A stretch of DNA of 9,764 nt from positions 1 to 9,764 of the forward strand of contig QKJH01000148.1 of NCBI GenBank assembly GCA_003250865.1. Direction: 5' to 3'. Positions 1-6,481 of the stretch are shown here, piece after piece (positions within the stretch are counted from its first letter, which is position 1; every line of letters starts with the position of its first letter). The position numbers and the translations under genes are program-made. Source of the DNA: Alphaproteobacteria bacterium (lineage in GTDB: Bacteria; Pseudomonadota; Alphaproteobacteria; Micavibrionales; SZUA-601). A model generated the notes under the pieces. That model saw nothing but the letters and a program-made list of their open reading frames with translations, had not been told where the DNA came from and searched no databases.

Positions 1-2748
1 GATTGTTGGACATTACGTCATCCAACCAGCGGTAAACCGCATGGGCAAACCAGTGTACAATCCATCTGGGACAGGCTGGCAACCGCCAACTGGTATGCAA
101 CCGAGCCGACAATTGAATTTGATACAACCATTCAGGAGTGGAACAGCTGTCAGAATTCCGGTCAGCTTCATTCGTCAAGTCCATCAGGCGGCTACATCTT
201 TCAAGATGAGTCACAATGTTTTGGTGCTACGTTTAATTTGAAGGAGTTTATCAAAGATCCTTTACAAGAACGTGGCGGATGGCACGTTGATTTTGGAGAA
301 GAGGCCGTACCGCAAGCGCAGTTTAAAAGTTCGTCTTTCTCGCACGCCGTACAACTTATGACATTGGCATTGGATTGCACGCATGATATTGCGGCTCAGA
401 ATGAGTTGTTTCCTGATATGGCACACCGGTTTCGCCCTATCGGACTGAACTTTTGTGATTTGTCGGCTGTGTTGATGCGTTTGGGATTGGCCTATGATTC
501 GGATGAAGCGCGGTCGTTTTCCTCGTCCGTAACGGCGTTAATGACTGCCGAAAGTTATGCCATGTCGGCACAGCTTGCACAAATAACAGAGCCGTTTTCC
601 CAATGGAAAGATAATGCACAAACAATGCAGCGTGTCATGCATAATTTTCAGGCTATCGTCAATGGGAAGCATGACGGTTACGAAGGCTTGACAGTGGCGC
701 CGCCCGCGCTGCTTGATGTAGAACATCCGATTGTCATTGATGTGATTGACAGTGCCCGAGATGCTTTTGCCCGCGCCGTAAAGCTGGGTGAAAAGAATGG
801 CTACCGTAATGGTTTTGTCAGTCTTATCTCCCCTCTTTCCCGCTCGTCTATGGTGATGGGGGGCCGAATTTCCGGTATTGATCCCGAAGCGGTCATGGTT
901 ATATACCGTGATATTGATGATGAAAATAATCCGTCGACGATGGAACGGGATATTAACCCCAATGTTCCTTATGCCTTGCGCCGTTTGGGGTACTCTCCGG
1001 TGCAGGTTTCCGATATTGTTCGCTATGTTCTTGGCGCACACACATTACGGGATGCACCGCATATCAATGCAAAAGTCTTGTCGGAAAAAGGTTTTACAGG
1101 TGAACATATTGAAGCACTCGAAGAGGTTCTATCGGATTGCTATGACATCCGTTTTGCGTTTAACCGGTGGACGCTCGGTGATGATTTTTGCTTAAAAACT
1201 TTGGGGATTTCACAAGAAGATTTGGATAATAATGGATTTGATCTGTTGCCGTTTATGGGCTTTTCTTCGCAGCAAATTGATGAAGCTAATATGTATTGTT
1301 GCGGCACTTTGACATTGGAAAACGCACCACATATCAAGGACGAACATCAGGCTATTTTTGATTGTGCATCACCCGTTGGACGAAATGGTACTCGTCGCGT
1401 CAGCTCCTCGGCGCATATTTTGATGGCGGCATCGGTCGGAGCATTTGTTTCGGGTGGCGTGGGCACGACGGTTACTCTGGATTATGAAACAACCATTGAT
1501 ACGATCAAAGACTTGTATTTTCTGGCGTGGTCTTTGGGGATGAAAAATCTGTCGCTCTACCGTCAGGGAGCCAAGCTATGTCAAAGCCGTTTTCAGGATG
1601 TTATCGAAGAACAACAACCCGAAGAAATACCGACAACTTCACAGGAATCATCGACAGTTATTGACGAAATGGAGGGGCGTGATAAGAATGTTGTCTCCGG
1701 TATCCTTTCATCGTCATCGGCTAAGAGAATACCGCTTTTAGCAGGCCAGATTGCCCGTCATATGGCAGCACAACAAAAAATAAAAGATGCGCGCGGTGAG
1801 TTGGATAAGGCTATGGAGCCGTCACTCATTGATGGAGAGGAACAGGACAAAAGCGACCAAAACCGTGAGATAGTTTATGGTGAGCCCTTGCCTCAACATG
1901 ATAATCAGGAGAACAAAGAACGCGATACCTTGCCGCAGCGCCGCAAAGGTTACACGCAGAAAGCGTCCATTGGGGGGCACAAAATTTATTTGCGCACCGG
2001 GGAATATGCAGATGGAACGCTGGGTGAAATCTTTATTGATATGCACAAAGAAGGCGCGGCTTTCCGTTCGCTTCTTAATAATTTTGCTGTGGCTATTTCT
2101 ATTGGTTTGCAATATGGGGTGCCGTTAGAGGATTTTGTCGAGGCTTTCACTTTTACGCGGTTTGAACCGTCCGGCAAGGTTGAGGGCAATGAAGCCATTA
2201 CCATGGCTTCTTCGGTGATGGATTACATTTTCCGTGAGTTGGCCATCTCGTATCTTGAAAGGGCGGATTTGGCTAATGTTGAGGCAGAAGATATCTTACC
2301 CGGTGCTATCGGTAAAGGGGATAGCCAATCAGCGCTGGGCGATAAACCCCACAAAGATTTGGATCCGGAAACCGTGAATATCATCCGTCAAGCCGTTTCC
2401 GGCGGCTATACGCGCCAGAATCTACGAAGAGTTCAGGAAAACCTGCTCAGTAAAATTACAGCTAACAGCAACCTTGCTCTTAATGCTGCGCTGGAAGATG
2501 AGCGCATTCGAGCCTTGGGTATTCAGTATGAAGATGTAGAAGAATCAATTATCGAGTCGGAAACTGATTCTAAAAAAATGAAGGAAGTCTTTTACAATTC
2601 AGTCAAAGCGATTCAGGATGCAATTCATGGTGCCCGCGAAAAAGGTTACGAAGGTGTGGCGTGCTCGGCATGCGGCCATATGACTGTTTTAAAGATTGGT
2701 CATTTCCTTGTGTGTGATACATGTTCCTATATTCATGAAGATGATTAA
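1..2748 (+). CDS. nrdJ: NrdJ-like class II ribonucleotide reductase homologue, 5'-partial, probably catalytically inactive
   Basis: Active relatives are adenosylcobalamin-dependent enzymes that reduce ribonucleotides to deoxyribonucleotides. The frame is open from base 1 to the TAA at 2746-2748 (915 codons seen), so the N-terminal part lies upstream; the TTG at 238 is internal. Counting from the first codon, residues 25-80 match the NrdJ block leading into and past the active-site loop. Residues about 110-500 follow the alpha/beta barrel. Residues about 535-640 are a hydrophilic Gln/Glu/Ser-rich linker. Residues about 645-770 match the conserved C-terminal domain (RRKGYTQKA, YLRTGEY, LGEIFIDMHKEGAAF, FTFTRFEP). 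The end is a Cx2C...Cx2C zinc ribbon. Key losses: in the N-P-C-x-E loop the Asn, radical Cys and Glu are Ser60, Ser62 and Gly64. The P-T-G-T-I phosphate loop reads PLSRS (278-282). The terminal CGSTTGC-type redox tail is missing. The second redox Cys (Cys73) is kept. Family assignment is secure; loss of activity is inference. A functional reductase must then be encoded elsewhere. No terminator follows directly. Confidence 0.9.
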   Translation, partial: DCWTLRHPTSGKPHGQTSVQSIWDRLATANWYATEPTIEFDTTIQEWNSCQNSGQLHSSSPSGGYIFQDESQCFGATFNLKEFIKDPLQERGGWHVDFGEEAVPQAQFKSSSFSHAVQLMTLALDCTHDIAAQNELFPDMAHRFRPIGLNFCDLSAVLMRLGLAYDSDEARSFSSSVTALMTAESYAMSAQLAQITEPFSQWKDNAQTMQRVMHNFQAIVNGKHDGYEGLTVAPPALLDVEHPIVIDVIDSARDAFARAVKLGEKNGYRNGFVSLISPLSRSSMVMGGRISGIDPEAVMVIYRDIDDENNPSTMERDINPNVPYALRRLGYSPVQVSDIVRYVLGAHTLRDAPHINAKVLSEKGFTGEHIEALEEVLSDCYDIRFAFNRWTLGDDFCLKTLGISQEDLDNNGFDLLPFMGFSSQQIDEANMYCCGTLTLENAPHIKDEHQAIFDCASPVGRNGTRRVSSSAHILMAASVGAFVSGGVGTTVTLDYETTIDTIKDLYFLAWSLGMKNLSLYRQGAKLCQSRFQDVIEEQQPEEIPTTSQESSTVIDEMEGRDKNVVSGILSSSSAKRIPLLAGQIARHMAAQQKIKDARGELDKAMEPSLIDGEEQDKSDQNREIVYGEPLPQHDNQENKERDTLPQRRKGYTQKASIGGHKIYLRTGEYADGTLGEIFIDMHKEGAAFRSLLNNFAVAISIGLQYGVPLEDFVEAFTFTRFEPSGKVEGNEAITMASSVMDYIFRELAISYLERADLANVEAEDILPGAIGKGDSQSALGDKPHKDLDPETVNIIRQAVSGGYTRQNLRRVQENLLSKITANSNLALNAALEDERIRALGIQYEDVEESIIESETDSKKMKEVFYNSVKAIQDAIHGAREKGYEGVACSACGHMTVLKIGHFLVCDTCSYIHEDD

Positions 2749-2774
2749 TTTGACCAATTGTGTTCGATTTTTCT

Positions 2775-2802
2775 TTGCATTTATAGTAATATAAGCTATA
2801 GT
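2775..2802 (+). promoter_or_regulatory. Putative sigma-70-type promoter for the cold-shock gene
   Basis: A -35-like TTGCAT (2775-2780) and a -10-like TATAGT (2797-2802) are separated by 16 bases. A start near 2809 would give a leader of about 70 bases, and long leaders are common for cold-shock mRNAs. It lies in the gap after the NrdJ-like stop, so the cold-shock gene can be expressed independently. This is a match by eye only. Confidence 0.4.
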
Positions 2803-2877
2803 TGTGGCATGATGAGTCCGACGTTTAGTTGTGCTTGTTCGTCGTTTTTATGTTTGAATTACATAGGGGGATTTCCT

Positions 2878-3123
2878 ATGCGCGTAAAGGGTACCGTTAA
2901 GTGGTTTAATAAGAAATCCGGTTACGGTTTCTTGATACCCGTTGAAGAGTCGCTTAAACAAGACGTTTTTGTGCATATTACCACGCTGCAAAGTAATGGC
3001 ATCCAAACCATTACCGAAGGGCAGGAGTTGGAATTTGATATGGTCGAGGGCCGTGGGGGGAAAATGGCTGCCGACAACATTACGTTGGTTGAAAATGTGG
3101 CTGCGCTTCAAACGGCCGAATAA
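2878..3123 (+). CDS. Cold-shock domain protein (CspA family)
   Basis: An 81-aa single-domain cold-shock protein, a small beta-barrel that binds single-stranded RNA or DNA and typically acts as an RNA chaperone or transcription antiterminator in the cytoplasm. The N-terminus (VKGTVKWFN, residues 3-11) is characteristic. RNP1 is KSGYGFL (13-19) and RNP2 is VFVHI (30-34), giving the aromatic nucleic-acid-binding face. The ATG at 2878 is chosen because AGGGGG (2865-2870) lies 7 bases upstream and the family N-terminus begins there. The frame is open further upstream, but that extension is Cys-rich and unlike the family. The protein has about ten residues more at the C-terminus (ENVAALQTAE) than the commonest roughly 70-aa forms. 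It has its own putative promoter and a terminator directly downstream. Whether it is cold-induced cannot be told from sequence. Confidence 0.95.
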   Translation: MRVKGTVKWFNKKSGYGFLIPVEESLKQDVFVHITTLQSNGIQTITEGQELEFDMVEGRGGKMAADNITLVENVAALQTAE

Positions 3124-3143
3124 ACAGCATTTTATAAAAATAC

Positions 3144-3173
3144 AAAAAGCCCTCGGTTACTGAGGGCTTTTTT
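3144..3173. terminator. Bidirectional intrinsic terminator between csp and the 114-aa gene
   Basis: GCCCTC (3149-3154) pairs with GAGGGC (3162-3167) around a 7-base loop. The stem is extended by A5 pairing with T5, and six T residues follow (3168-3173). A-tract and T-tract flank both sides, so it can terminate the cold-shock gene on + and the converging gene ending at 3195 on -. Confidence 0.85.
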
Positions 3174-3194
3174 GTGCAATATGGTTATTGGATA

Positions 3195-3539
3195 TTATTG
3201 CCATGTGGGGTCATTATGAAATTGTCCGATTTTTTCACGTGGTGACACGTTCTTTTCTTTGGAAATTTCGTCCAGAACCTTATTAAAAGTACGTCTTTTA
3301 AGCTTATCCAATGGACCGCCGGCTTCGTCAATGCTCGCGTTGATTACGCTGTCTGCAAAAAGCTGGGTCGAGTTTTCCAGATTGAAGGTCTTCAAAATCT
3401 CTTTTGCCTCCCCAAGCTTCACCTGTCTCGAGTCTCTGTCAGTGATAGAGAAGGCCTCGTTAACCAAGTCGGTAACAACATCAAAGTTCCTTTGAGTAAT
3501 TTCTGTTGAAGCTGTCTTTAATTGTGCTGTGTTTGTCAT
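3195..3539 (-). CDS. Hypothetical 114-aa soluble helical protein
   Basis: I do not recognise the family. The product is hydrophilic, rich in charged residues, Thr, Asn and Leu, has no Cys, and shows no signal peptide or membrane segment. The pattern suggests a mostly alpha-helical cytoplasmic protein (for example FDVVTDLVNEAFSI at 19-32 and LDKLKRRTFNKVLDEI at 77-92). That it is a real gene is supported by an AAGGAGAG Shine-Dalgarno about 8 bases before the ATG, a TTGTTT/TATGAT promoter upstream, and the shared terminator just past its stop. It is monocistronic, converges with the cold-shock gene, and is transcribed in the same direction as the secreted-protein gene upstream but separated from it by a terminator. 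The function is unknown. Confidence 0.75.
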   Translation of the reverse strand: MTNTAQLKTASTEITQRNFDVVTDLVNEAFSITDRDSRQVKLGEAKEILKTFNLENSTQLFADSVINASIDEAGGPLDKLKRRTFNKVLDEISKEKNVSPREKIGQFHNDPTWQ

Positions 3540-3600
3540 TTTTTACTCTCCTTATCCCCTATTATTGTATGCTCTTTTTGCAGCGCATCATGTTTTCATA

Positions 3601-3629
3601 ATCATAGAATATAGCATTATGACAAACAA
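3601..3629 (-). promoter_or_regulatory. Putative sigma-70-type promoter for the 114-aa gene
   Basis: On the minus strand, TTGTTT (complement of 3624-3629) and TATGAT (complement of 3601-3606) are separated by 17 bases. Transcription would start near 3594, giving a leader of about 55 bases that contains the strong Shine-Dalgarno. The rest of the gap to 3667 is AT-rich, with no other structure noted. Confidence 0.5.
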
Positions 3630-3661
3630 ATAGTTAACGCACTGCACAAAAATAACCGAGA

Positions 3662-3697
3662 CATAAGAAAACCCGCTTTTACTGCGGGTTTTTATGT
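3662..3697. terminator. Intrinsic terminator downstream of the secreted-protein gene
   Basis: AAAACCCGC (3668-3676) pairs with GCGGGTTTT (3684-3692) around a 7-base loop. The stem can be extended with CATA/TATG after a small bulge. It lies just past the stop of the minus-strand gene at 3717, for which TTTTCTT forms the U-rich tail. The + strand also shows a T-run, but no + gene needs it. Confidence 0.8.
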
Positions 3698-3716
3698 TTT
3701 TTATCAGTTGATTAGG

Positions 3717-4193
3717 CTATTCTGTCTGAAAGCCGTATCGGGTATAGGAACCCAAAAAGTTACGGGTTTTGCCATCACGAATCGCAAACATTCCATAGTC
3801 GGAGTTTAAAATATCGTAGTGAGTGGCAATGATACGCATTAGAAATTGCTTGTCCGGAAAGGAAAGTTCCTTAAAAAGCGGCCCTGTGTAGACAGTAGCA
3901 GTATTATCGGAGGCCATCATGGATTTAATCAGTCCGTGGGCTTTGGCGTTATCAATAATGGCTTCACGCTCCTTGAAGGTGATTTTTTTTGGATTCTTAC
4001 GCCATTGGTCGGGATGGTGGTAGTCTTTTGGGTTAGAGTAGGAAAAAATGGCCTTTTGGTTTTCCCGGTGGTCAATCCATCCGAGCGATTTCCCCAAAAT
4101 TGTTGGTTTGGGACGCGGTGTTTGAGCGTGCGCCGGAACAACAACAGCAAGGCACAGCAGTAAAGACATTATAAAAGTAATTGAATTTTTCAT
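3717..4193 (-). CDS. Secreted protein of unknown function with Sec signal peptide
   Basis: A 158-aa protein with a classical type I signal peptide: Lys2 in the n-region, a hydrophobic core at about residues 5-19 (ITFIMSLLLCLAVVV), and an A-H-A motif at 21-23 followed by Gln24. The predicted mature periplasmic or secreted protein is about 135 aa. It is rich in aromatic and basic residues (WIDHRENQ at 39-46, YHHPDQWRKNPKK at 58-70) and ends in a Gly/aromatic-rich stretch (FLGSYTRYGF). No Cys remains in the mature part and no catalytic motif is recognised. The ATG follows AGGGAGG by a few bases, and a near-consensus promoter lies upstream. It is a single-gene unit with its own terminator and runs divergently from the FlgC-like gene. 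A lipoprotein is unlikely because the Cys in the core does not sit in a lipobox. Confidence 0.8.
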   Translation of the reverse strand: MKNSITFIMSLLLCLAVVVPAHAQTPRPKPTILGKSLGWIDHRENQKAIFSYSNPKDYHHPDQWRKNPKKITFKEREAIIDNAKAHGLIKSMMASDNTATVYTGPLFKELSFPDKQFLMRIIATHYDILNSDYGMFAIRDGKTRNFLGSYTRYGFQTE

Positions 4194-4227
4194 GGCCGCC
4201 TCCCTCGTATACGGTTATTTTTTCTAT

Positions 4228-4256
4228 ATTATACTGATATAGTATTGAATTGTTAA
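4228..4256 (-). promoter_or_regulatory. Near-consensus sigma-70-type promoter for the secreted-protein gene
   Basis: On the minus strand, TTAACA (complement of 4251-4256), a 17-base spacer and a perfect TATAAT (complement of 4228-4233) precede a start near 4221. The leader is about 28 bases and contains AGGGAGG. This is the closest match to the housekeeping promoter consensus in the window. Confidence 0.7.
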
Positions 4257-4318
4257 GGTTAATATTTCAAGAACATCAAAATTAACGATTTTTAATGGCT
4301 TTATGATAGAATTATCCT

Positions 4319-4711
4319 ATGAATGGCATTTATAACATTGCCCTTTCGGGCTTACAGTCCTTGAAAAAGACCGTGTTTAACCACGCGTCAAACATTGCCA
4401 ATGCCGATAATGTGGGAAGCGTCGATAAAGCCGGGAAACAACCTTATACTCCTGTTGATACGGTAAGTATCAGCAATCCAGACGGCCAAGGAGTAAGAAC
4501 GGAAACGGTTTTACGCGATCCAGCACAGGTTCTTGTTTATGATGGCTCGTCCCCATTTGCCAATGAAGAAGGCATTGTAGCTACTCCAAATGTTGATTTG
4601 GTACATGAAATAGTAGGTATGAAGACTGCATCAACACTCTACAAAGCCAATGCTGCCGTTATTCGTACTCAAAAAGAGATGGATGACGAGATTATGGACA
4701 TCTTGACCTAG
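4319..4711 (+). CDS. Orphan FlgC-like flagellar basal-body rod protein
   Basis: A 130-aa protein of the flagellar rod/hook axial family, related to FlgC of the proximal rod. The N-terminal block (ALSGLQSLKK...NHASNIANADN, residues 8-31) carries the SNIANA signature. The C-terminal block (PNVDLVHEIVGM at 90-101 through ASTLYKANAAVIRTQKEM) is the conserved helix that pairs with the N-terminal helix in axial proteins. There is no signal peptide, as expected for a substrate of the flagellar export apparatus. It stands alone: no flgB, fliE or other flagellar gene is adjacent. I associate this kind of isolated short rod protein with other alphaproteobacteria, where its role is unclear. A clear Shine-Dalgarno is absent before the ATG, and a TATGAT at 4302-4307 could even give a nearly leaderless message. 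Membership of the rod family is secure; assembly into a rod is inference. Confidence 0.88.
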   Translation: MNGIYNIALSGLQSLKKTVFNHASNIANADNVGSVDKAGKQPYTPVDTVSISNPDGQGVRTETVLRDPAQVLVYDGSSPFANEEGIVATPNVDLVHEIVGMKTASTLYKANAAVIRTQKEMDDEIMDILT

Positions 4712-4786
4712 ATTCCCTATAAATTACAGATAAACACTCACATTCTGTCGCCAGACCGTGAAATTTATCATACGTAATGGAAAACA

Positions 4787-5434
4787 ATGTCTTTTGCAGA
4801 ACAAATAGCTATCGTTCAGAACAATATTGCTCAACACGGGATAACCGAACGCAAACCGCAAATTATTGCGGTTTCTAAACGCCAACCCGAACCTAAAATT
4901 CAGGAAGCGCTGGATTATGGCTGGCGTATTTTTGGCGAGAATCAGGTTCAGGAGGCGGTTGCACGCTGGCAGGAACGTAAAAAAACATTACCAGACTTGA
5001 AACTGCACCTTATCGGGCCTTTGCAAAGCAACAAAGTAAAGCCGGCTGTCGACTTATTTGATGTTATACATACGCTCGATCGTGAAAAGATTGCTGTAAA
5101 GCTTATGAACGAAATGCAGATTGCCGAGCGGAATTTGCCATGCTTTGTACAGGTTAATATCGGGTGTGAGGAATCCAAATCGGGTGTTGAACCGGATATG
5201 GCACAGGAGTTTGTCAGTTTTTGTAGGCAAGATATCGGCCTGACGGTAGTTGGGCTGATGTGTATTCCTCCAATCGAAGAAAACTCGGAGCCGTATTTTG
5301 CAAGGATGCAACAGTTAAATCGTGCATGTGGGTTAACGCAGTTAAGTATGGGGATGTCGGATGATTATCCGCTATCTGTACGTCATGGGTCAACACACGT
5401 ACGTGTTGGCTCATTTTTGTTCGGAAAACGCTAG
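4787..5434 (+). CDS. yggS: YggS/PLPBP family pyridoxal-5'-phosphate homeostasis protein
   Basis: A 215-aa cytoplasmic protein with a single TIM-barrel-like domain that binds pyridoxal phosphate and keeps B6 vitamers and amino/keto acid pools balanced; no enzyme reaction is established for the family. The PLP lysine is expected at Lys31 in AVSK (28-31). Further signatures are FGENQVQEA, HLIGPLQSNKVK, VNIG...ESKSG, GLMCIPP, LSMGMSDDYPL and HVRVGSFLFG, the last forming the phosphate-binding end. Length is slightly below the usual 220-235 aa. The ATG at 4787 has only a weak Shine-Dalgarno (TGGA), but the family N-terminus fits. It lies 75 bases after the FlgC-like stop on the same strand, so co-transcription is possible, though the functions do not obviously connect. 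The stop is one base from that of the converging gene. Confidence 0.95.
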   Translation: MSFAEQIAIVQNNIAQHGITERKPQIIAVSKRQPEPKIQEALDYGWRIFGENQVQEAVARWQERKKTLPDLKLHLIGPLQSNKVKPAVDLFDVIHTLDREKIAVKLMNEMQIAERNLPCFVQVNIGCEESKSGVEPDMAQEFVSFCRQDIGLTVVGLMCIPPIEENSEPYFARMQQLNRACGLTQLSMGMSDDYPLSVRHGSTHVRVGSFLFGKR

Positions 5435-5435
5435 C

Positions 5436-6431
5436 CTACGGACTTATTGTGGGGTACATGCCCGCTGATTCGCGCAGGCCGTATTCGTTGGTGCGTACGT
5501 AGTTTTTAATGACTTCTTCGCGTTTAGCAGCCTCTTCAGCTTCAAAGTTTTTCATGCGGCCTATGCTTTCGAGGCGTTCGTTGCTTTTGCTCTCGCGTTC
5601 CATTCGGACTTTGTTTTGCTGGGCAACGGCTTCTTGCTCTGCTTGTATCAAAAGCTGGCGTTCATAGGTGTCATCAGCTAAAGAGTTTTGATAATCGTCA
5701 AGATTCTTGCTCTCAAGCTTTAATTGATGGGTATAATAGGCTTGCCATTCACTATTTTCAGACGGCTTTGTATTATTTTGAGCAACAATATAGGATTTTT
5801 CTTTGCTTTTTTCTGTATCTTCAGGAATTTTTGAGTAATTCTCGGCCGTTTTTGTCTTAGAAATGCTATTTTCATGGGCAAAACGTGACGTTTTTATGGG
5901 AGTCATATTGATTCCTTCGTCCAAATTGGCAACTTGGACGGCTATATCGGCTTTTCCGCTATCAATATCATGTGTGGATGGCCCAAAAGTCTTGGTCAAG
6001 AAAATGCCGCCAATATCATTGCCTTCATTCTGCGCGATTACAGCATTGACTGCGCCAAAAGCCAGGCCCATTGGGCCGCCATAAATACCGCCACCGGCAA
6101 CGCGCGCCGCACCGGTTATTTCGTCACCGGTGACATACCGGTAAAGCGATCCAACAAGCGGAATGTGCTGGAGAGGGTTAATAATATCGACAAAGTCCCA
6201 GAATGATAATTCATCTTTTGCTTCTTCGCCGGCTTTAGTGCCTAGAACAACGTCTTTTTCAGTATATTCGGCTTTTTCTTTTGGCAAAACCTCAATACGT
6301 TCATCGTAGTTTGCACGATAAACATGTTTTTGAAACGATTTCTCTTCTGCCTGCGTCTGTGATGCTGGCAACGGTGTGTTCCACAGCGGTTTTGGCACAA
6401 CTTCGTGCGATTGTAACCCTTCAATAGCCAT
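5436..6431 (-). CDS. Conserved alphaproteobacterial protein with NPLQHIP/GDEI motif and coiled coil, sigma-54 promoter
   Basis: A 331-aa protein of unknown function. An N-terminal hydrophilic stretch (1-74) is followed by a conserved block at 77-107 (FWDFVDIINPLQHIP, LYRYVTGDEI). Next is a Gly/Ala-rich segment at 108-133 (AARVAGGGIYGGPMG) resembling a glycine-zipper or weakly membrane-associating helix pair. The middle is disordered and polar (about 150-228). A long charged helix, probably coiled coil, spans about 229-312. I recognise the central block from alphaproteobacterial proteins without known function; no enzyme motif is visible. The ATG at 6431 is 7 bases after AGAAGGG (6439-6445), and a strong sigma-54 promoter lies about 50-65 bases upstream. 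That promoter suggests regulated expression, possibly with flagellar or envelope genes. No terminator separates it from yggS. Confidence 0.85.
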   Translation of the reverse strand: MAIEGLQSHEVVPKPLWNTPLPASQTQAEEKSFQKHVYRANYDERIEVLPKEKAEYTEKDVVLGTKAGEEAKDELSFWDFVDIINPLQHIPLVGSLYRYVTGDEITGAARVAGGGIYGGPMGLAFGAVNAVIAQNEGNDIGGIFLTKTFGPSTHDIDSGKADIAVQVANLDEGINMTPIKTSRFAHENSISKTKTAENYSKIPEDTEKSKEKSYIVAQNNTKPSENSEWQAYYTHQLKLESKNLDDYQNSLADDTYERQLLIQAEQEAVAQQNKVRMERESKSNERLESIGRMKNFEAEEAAKREEVIKNYVRTNEYGLRESAGMYPTISP

Positions 6432-6481
6432 CGTTAGTCCCTTCTTTAAACGTTTTGGCTTATCTCACTCCATGATAAAAC

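Noticed and set aside
238..240. TTG as the start codon of the NrdJ-like gene
   Set aside because: The frame is open to base 1 and its upstream translation aligns with the NrdJ active-site block, so the TTG is internal.
41..241. 66-codon frame at the left edge
   Set aside because: It overlaps the NrdJ-like coding frame and its translation has no family features; it is a shadow frame.
2819..2849. CGACG...CGTCG followed by five T in the cold-shock leader, as attenuator or terminator
   Set aside because: The stem is only 5 base pairs with a 16-base loop; too weak to call.
2758..2877. Longer cold-shock protein starting at 2758
   Set aside because: The extra 40 residues are Cys-rich and unlike the family, whereas ATG 2878 has a good Shine-Dalgarno and the family N-terminus.
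4140..4193. Lipoprotein signal in the 158-aa secreted protein
   Set aside because: The Cys at residue 14 lies inside the hydrophobic core without a lipobox; the AHA-Q site fits signal peptidase I.
6389..6407. Second TGGCAC-containing sigma-54-like element
   Set aside because: It lies inside the 331-aa coding region and the downstream GC is not in TTGCW nor correctly spaced.
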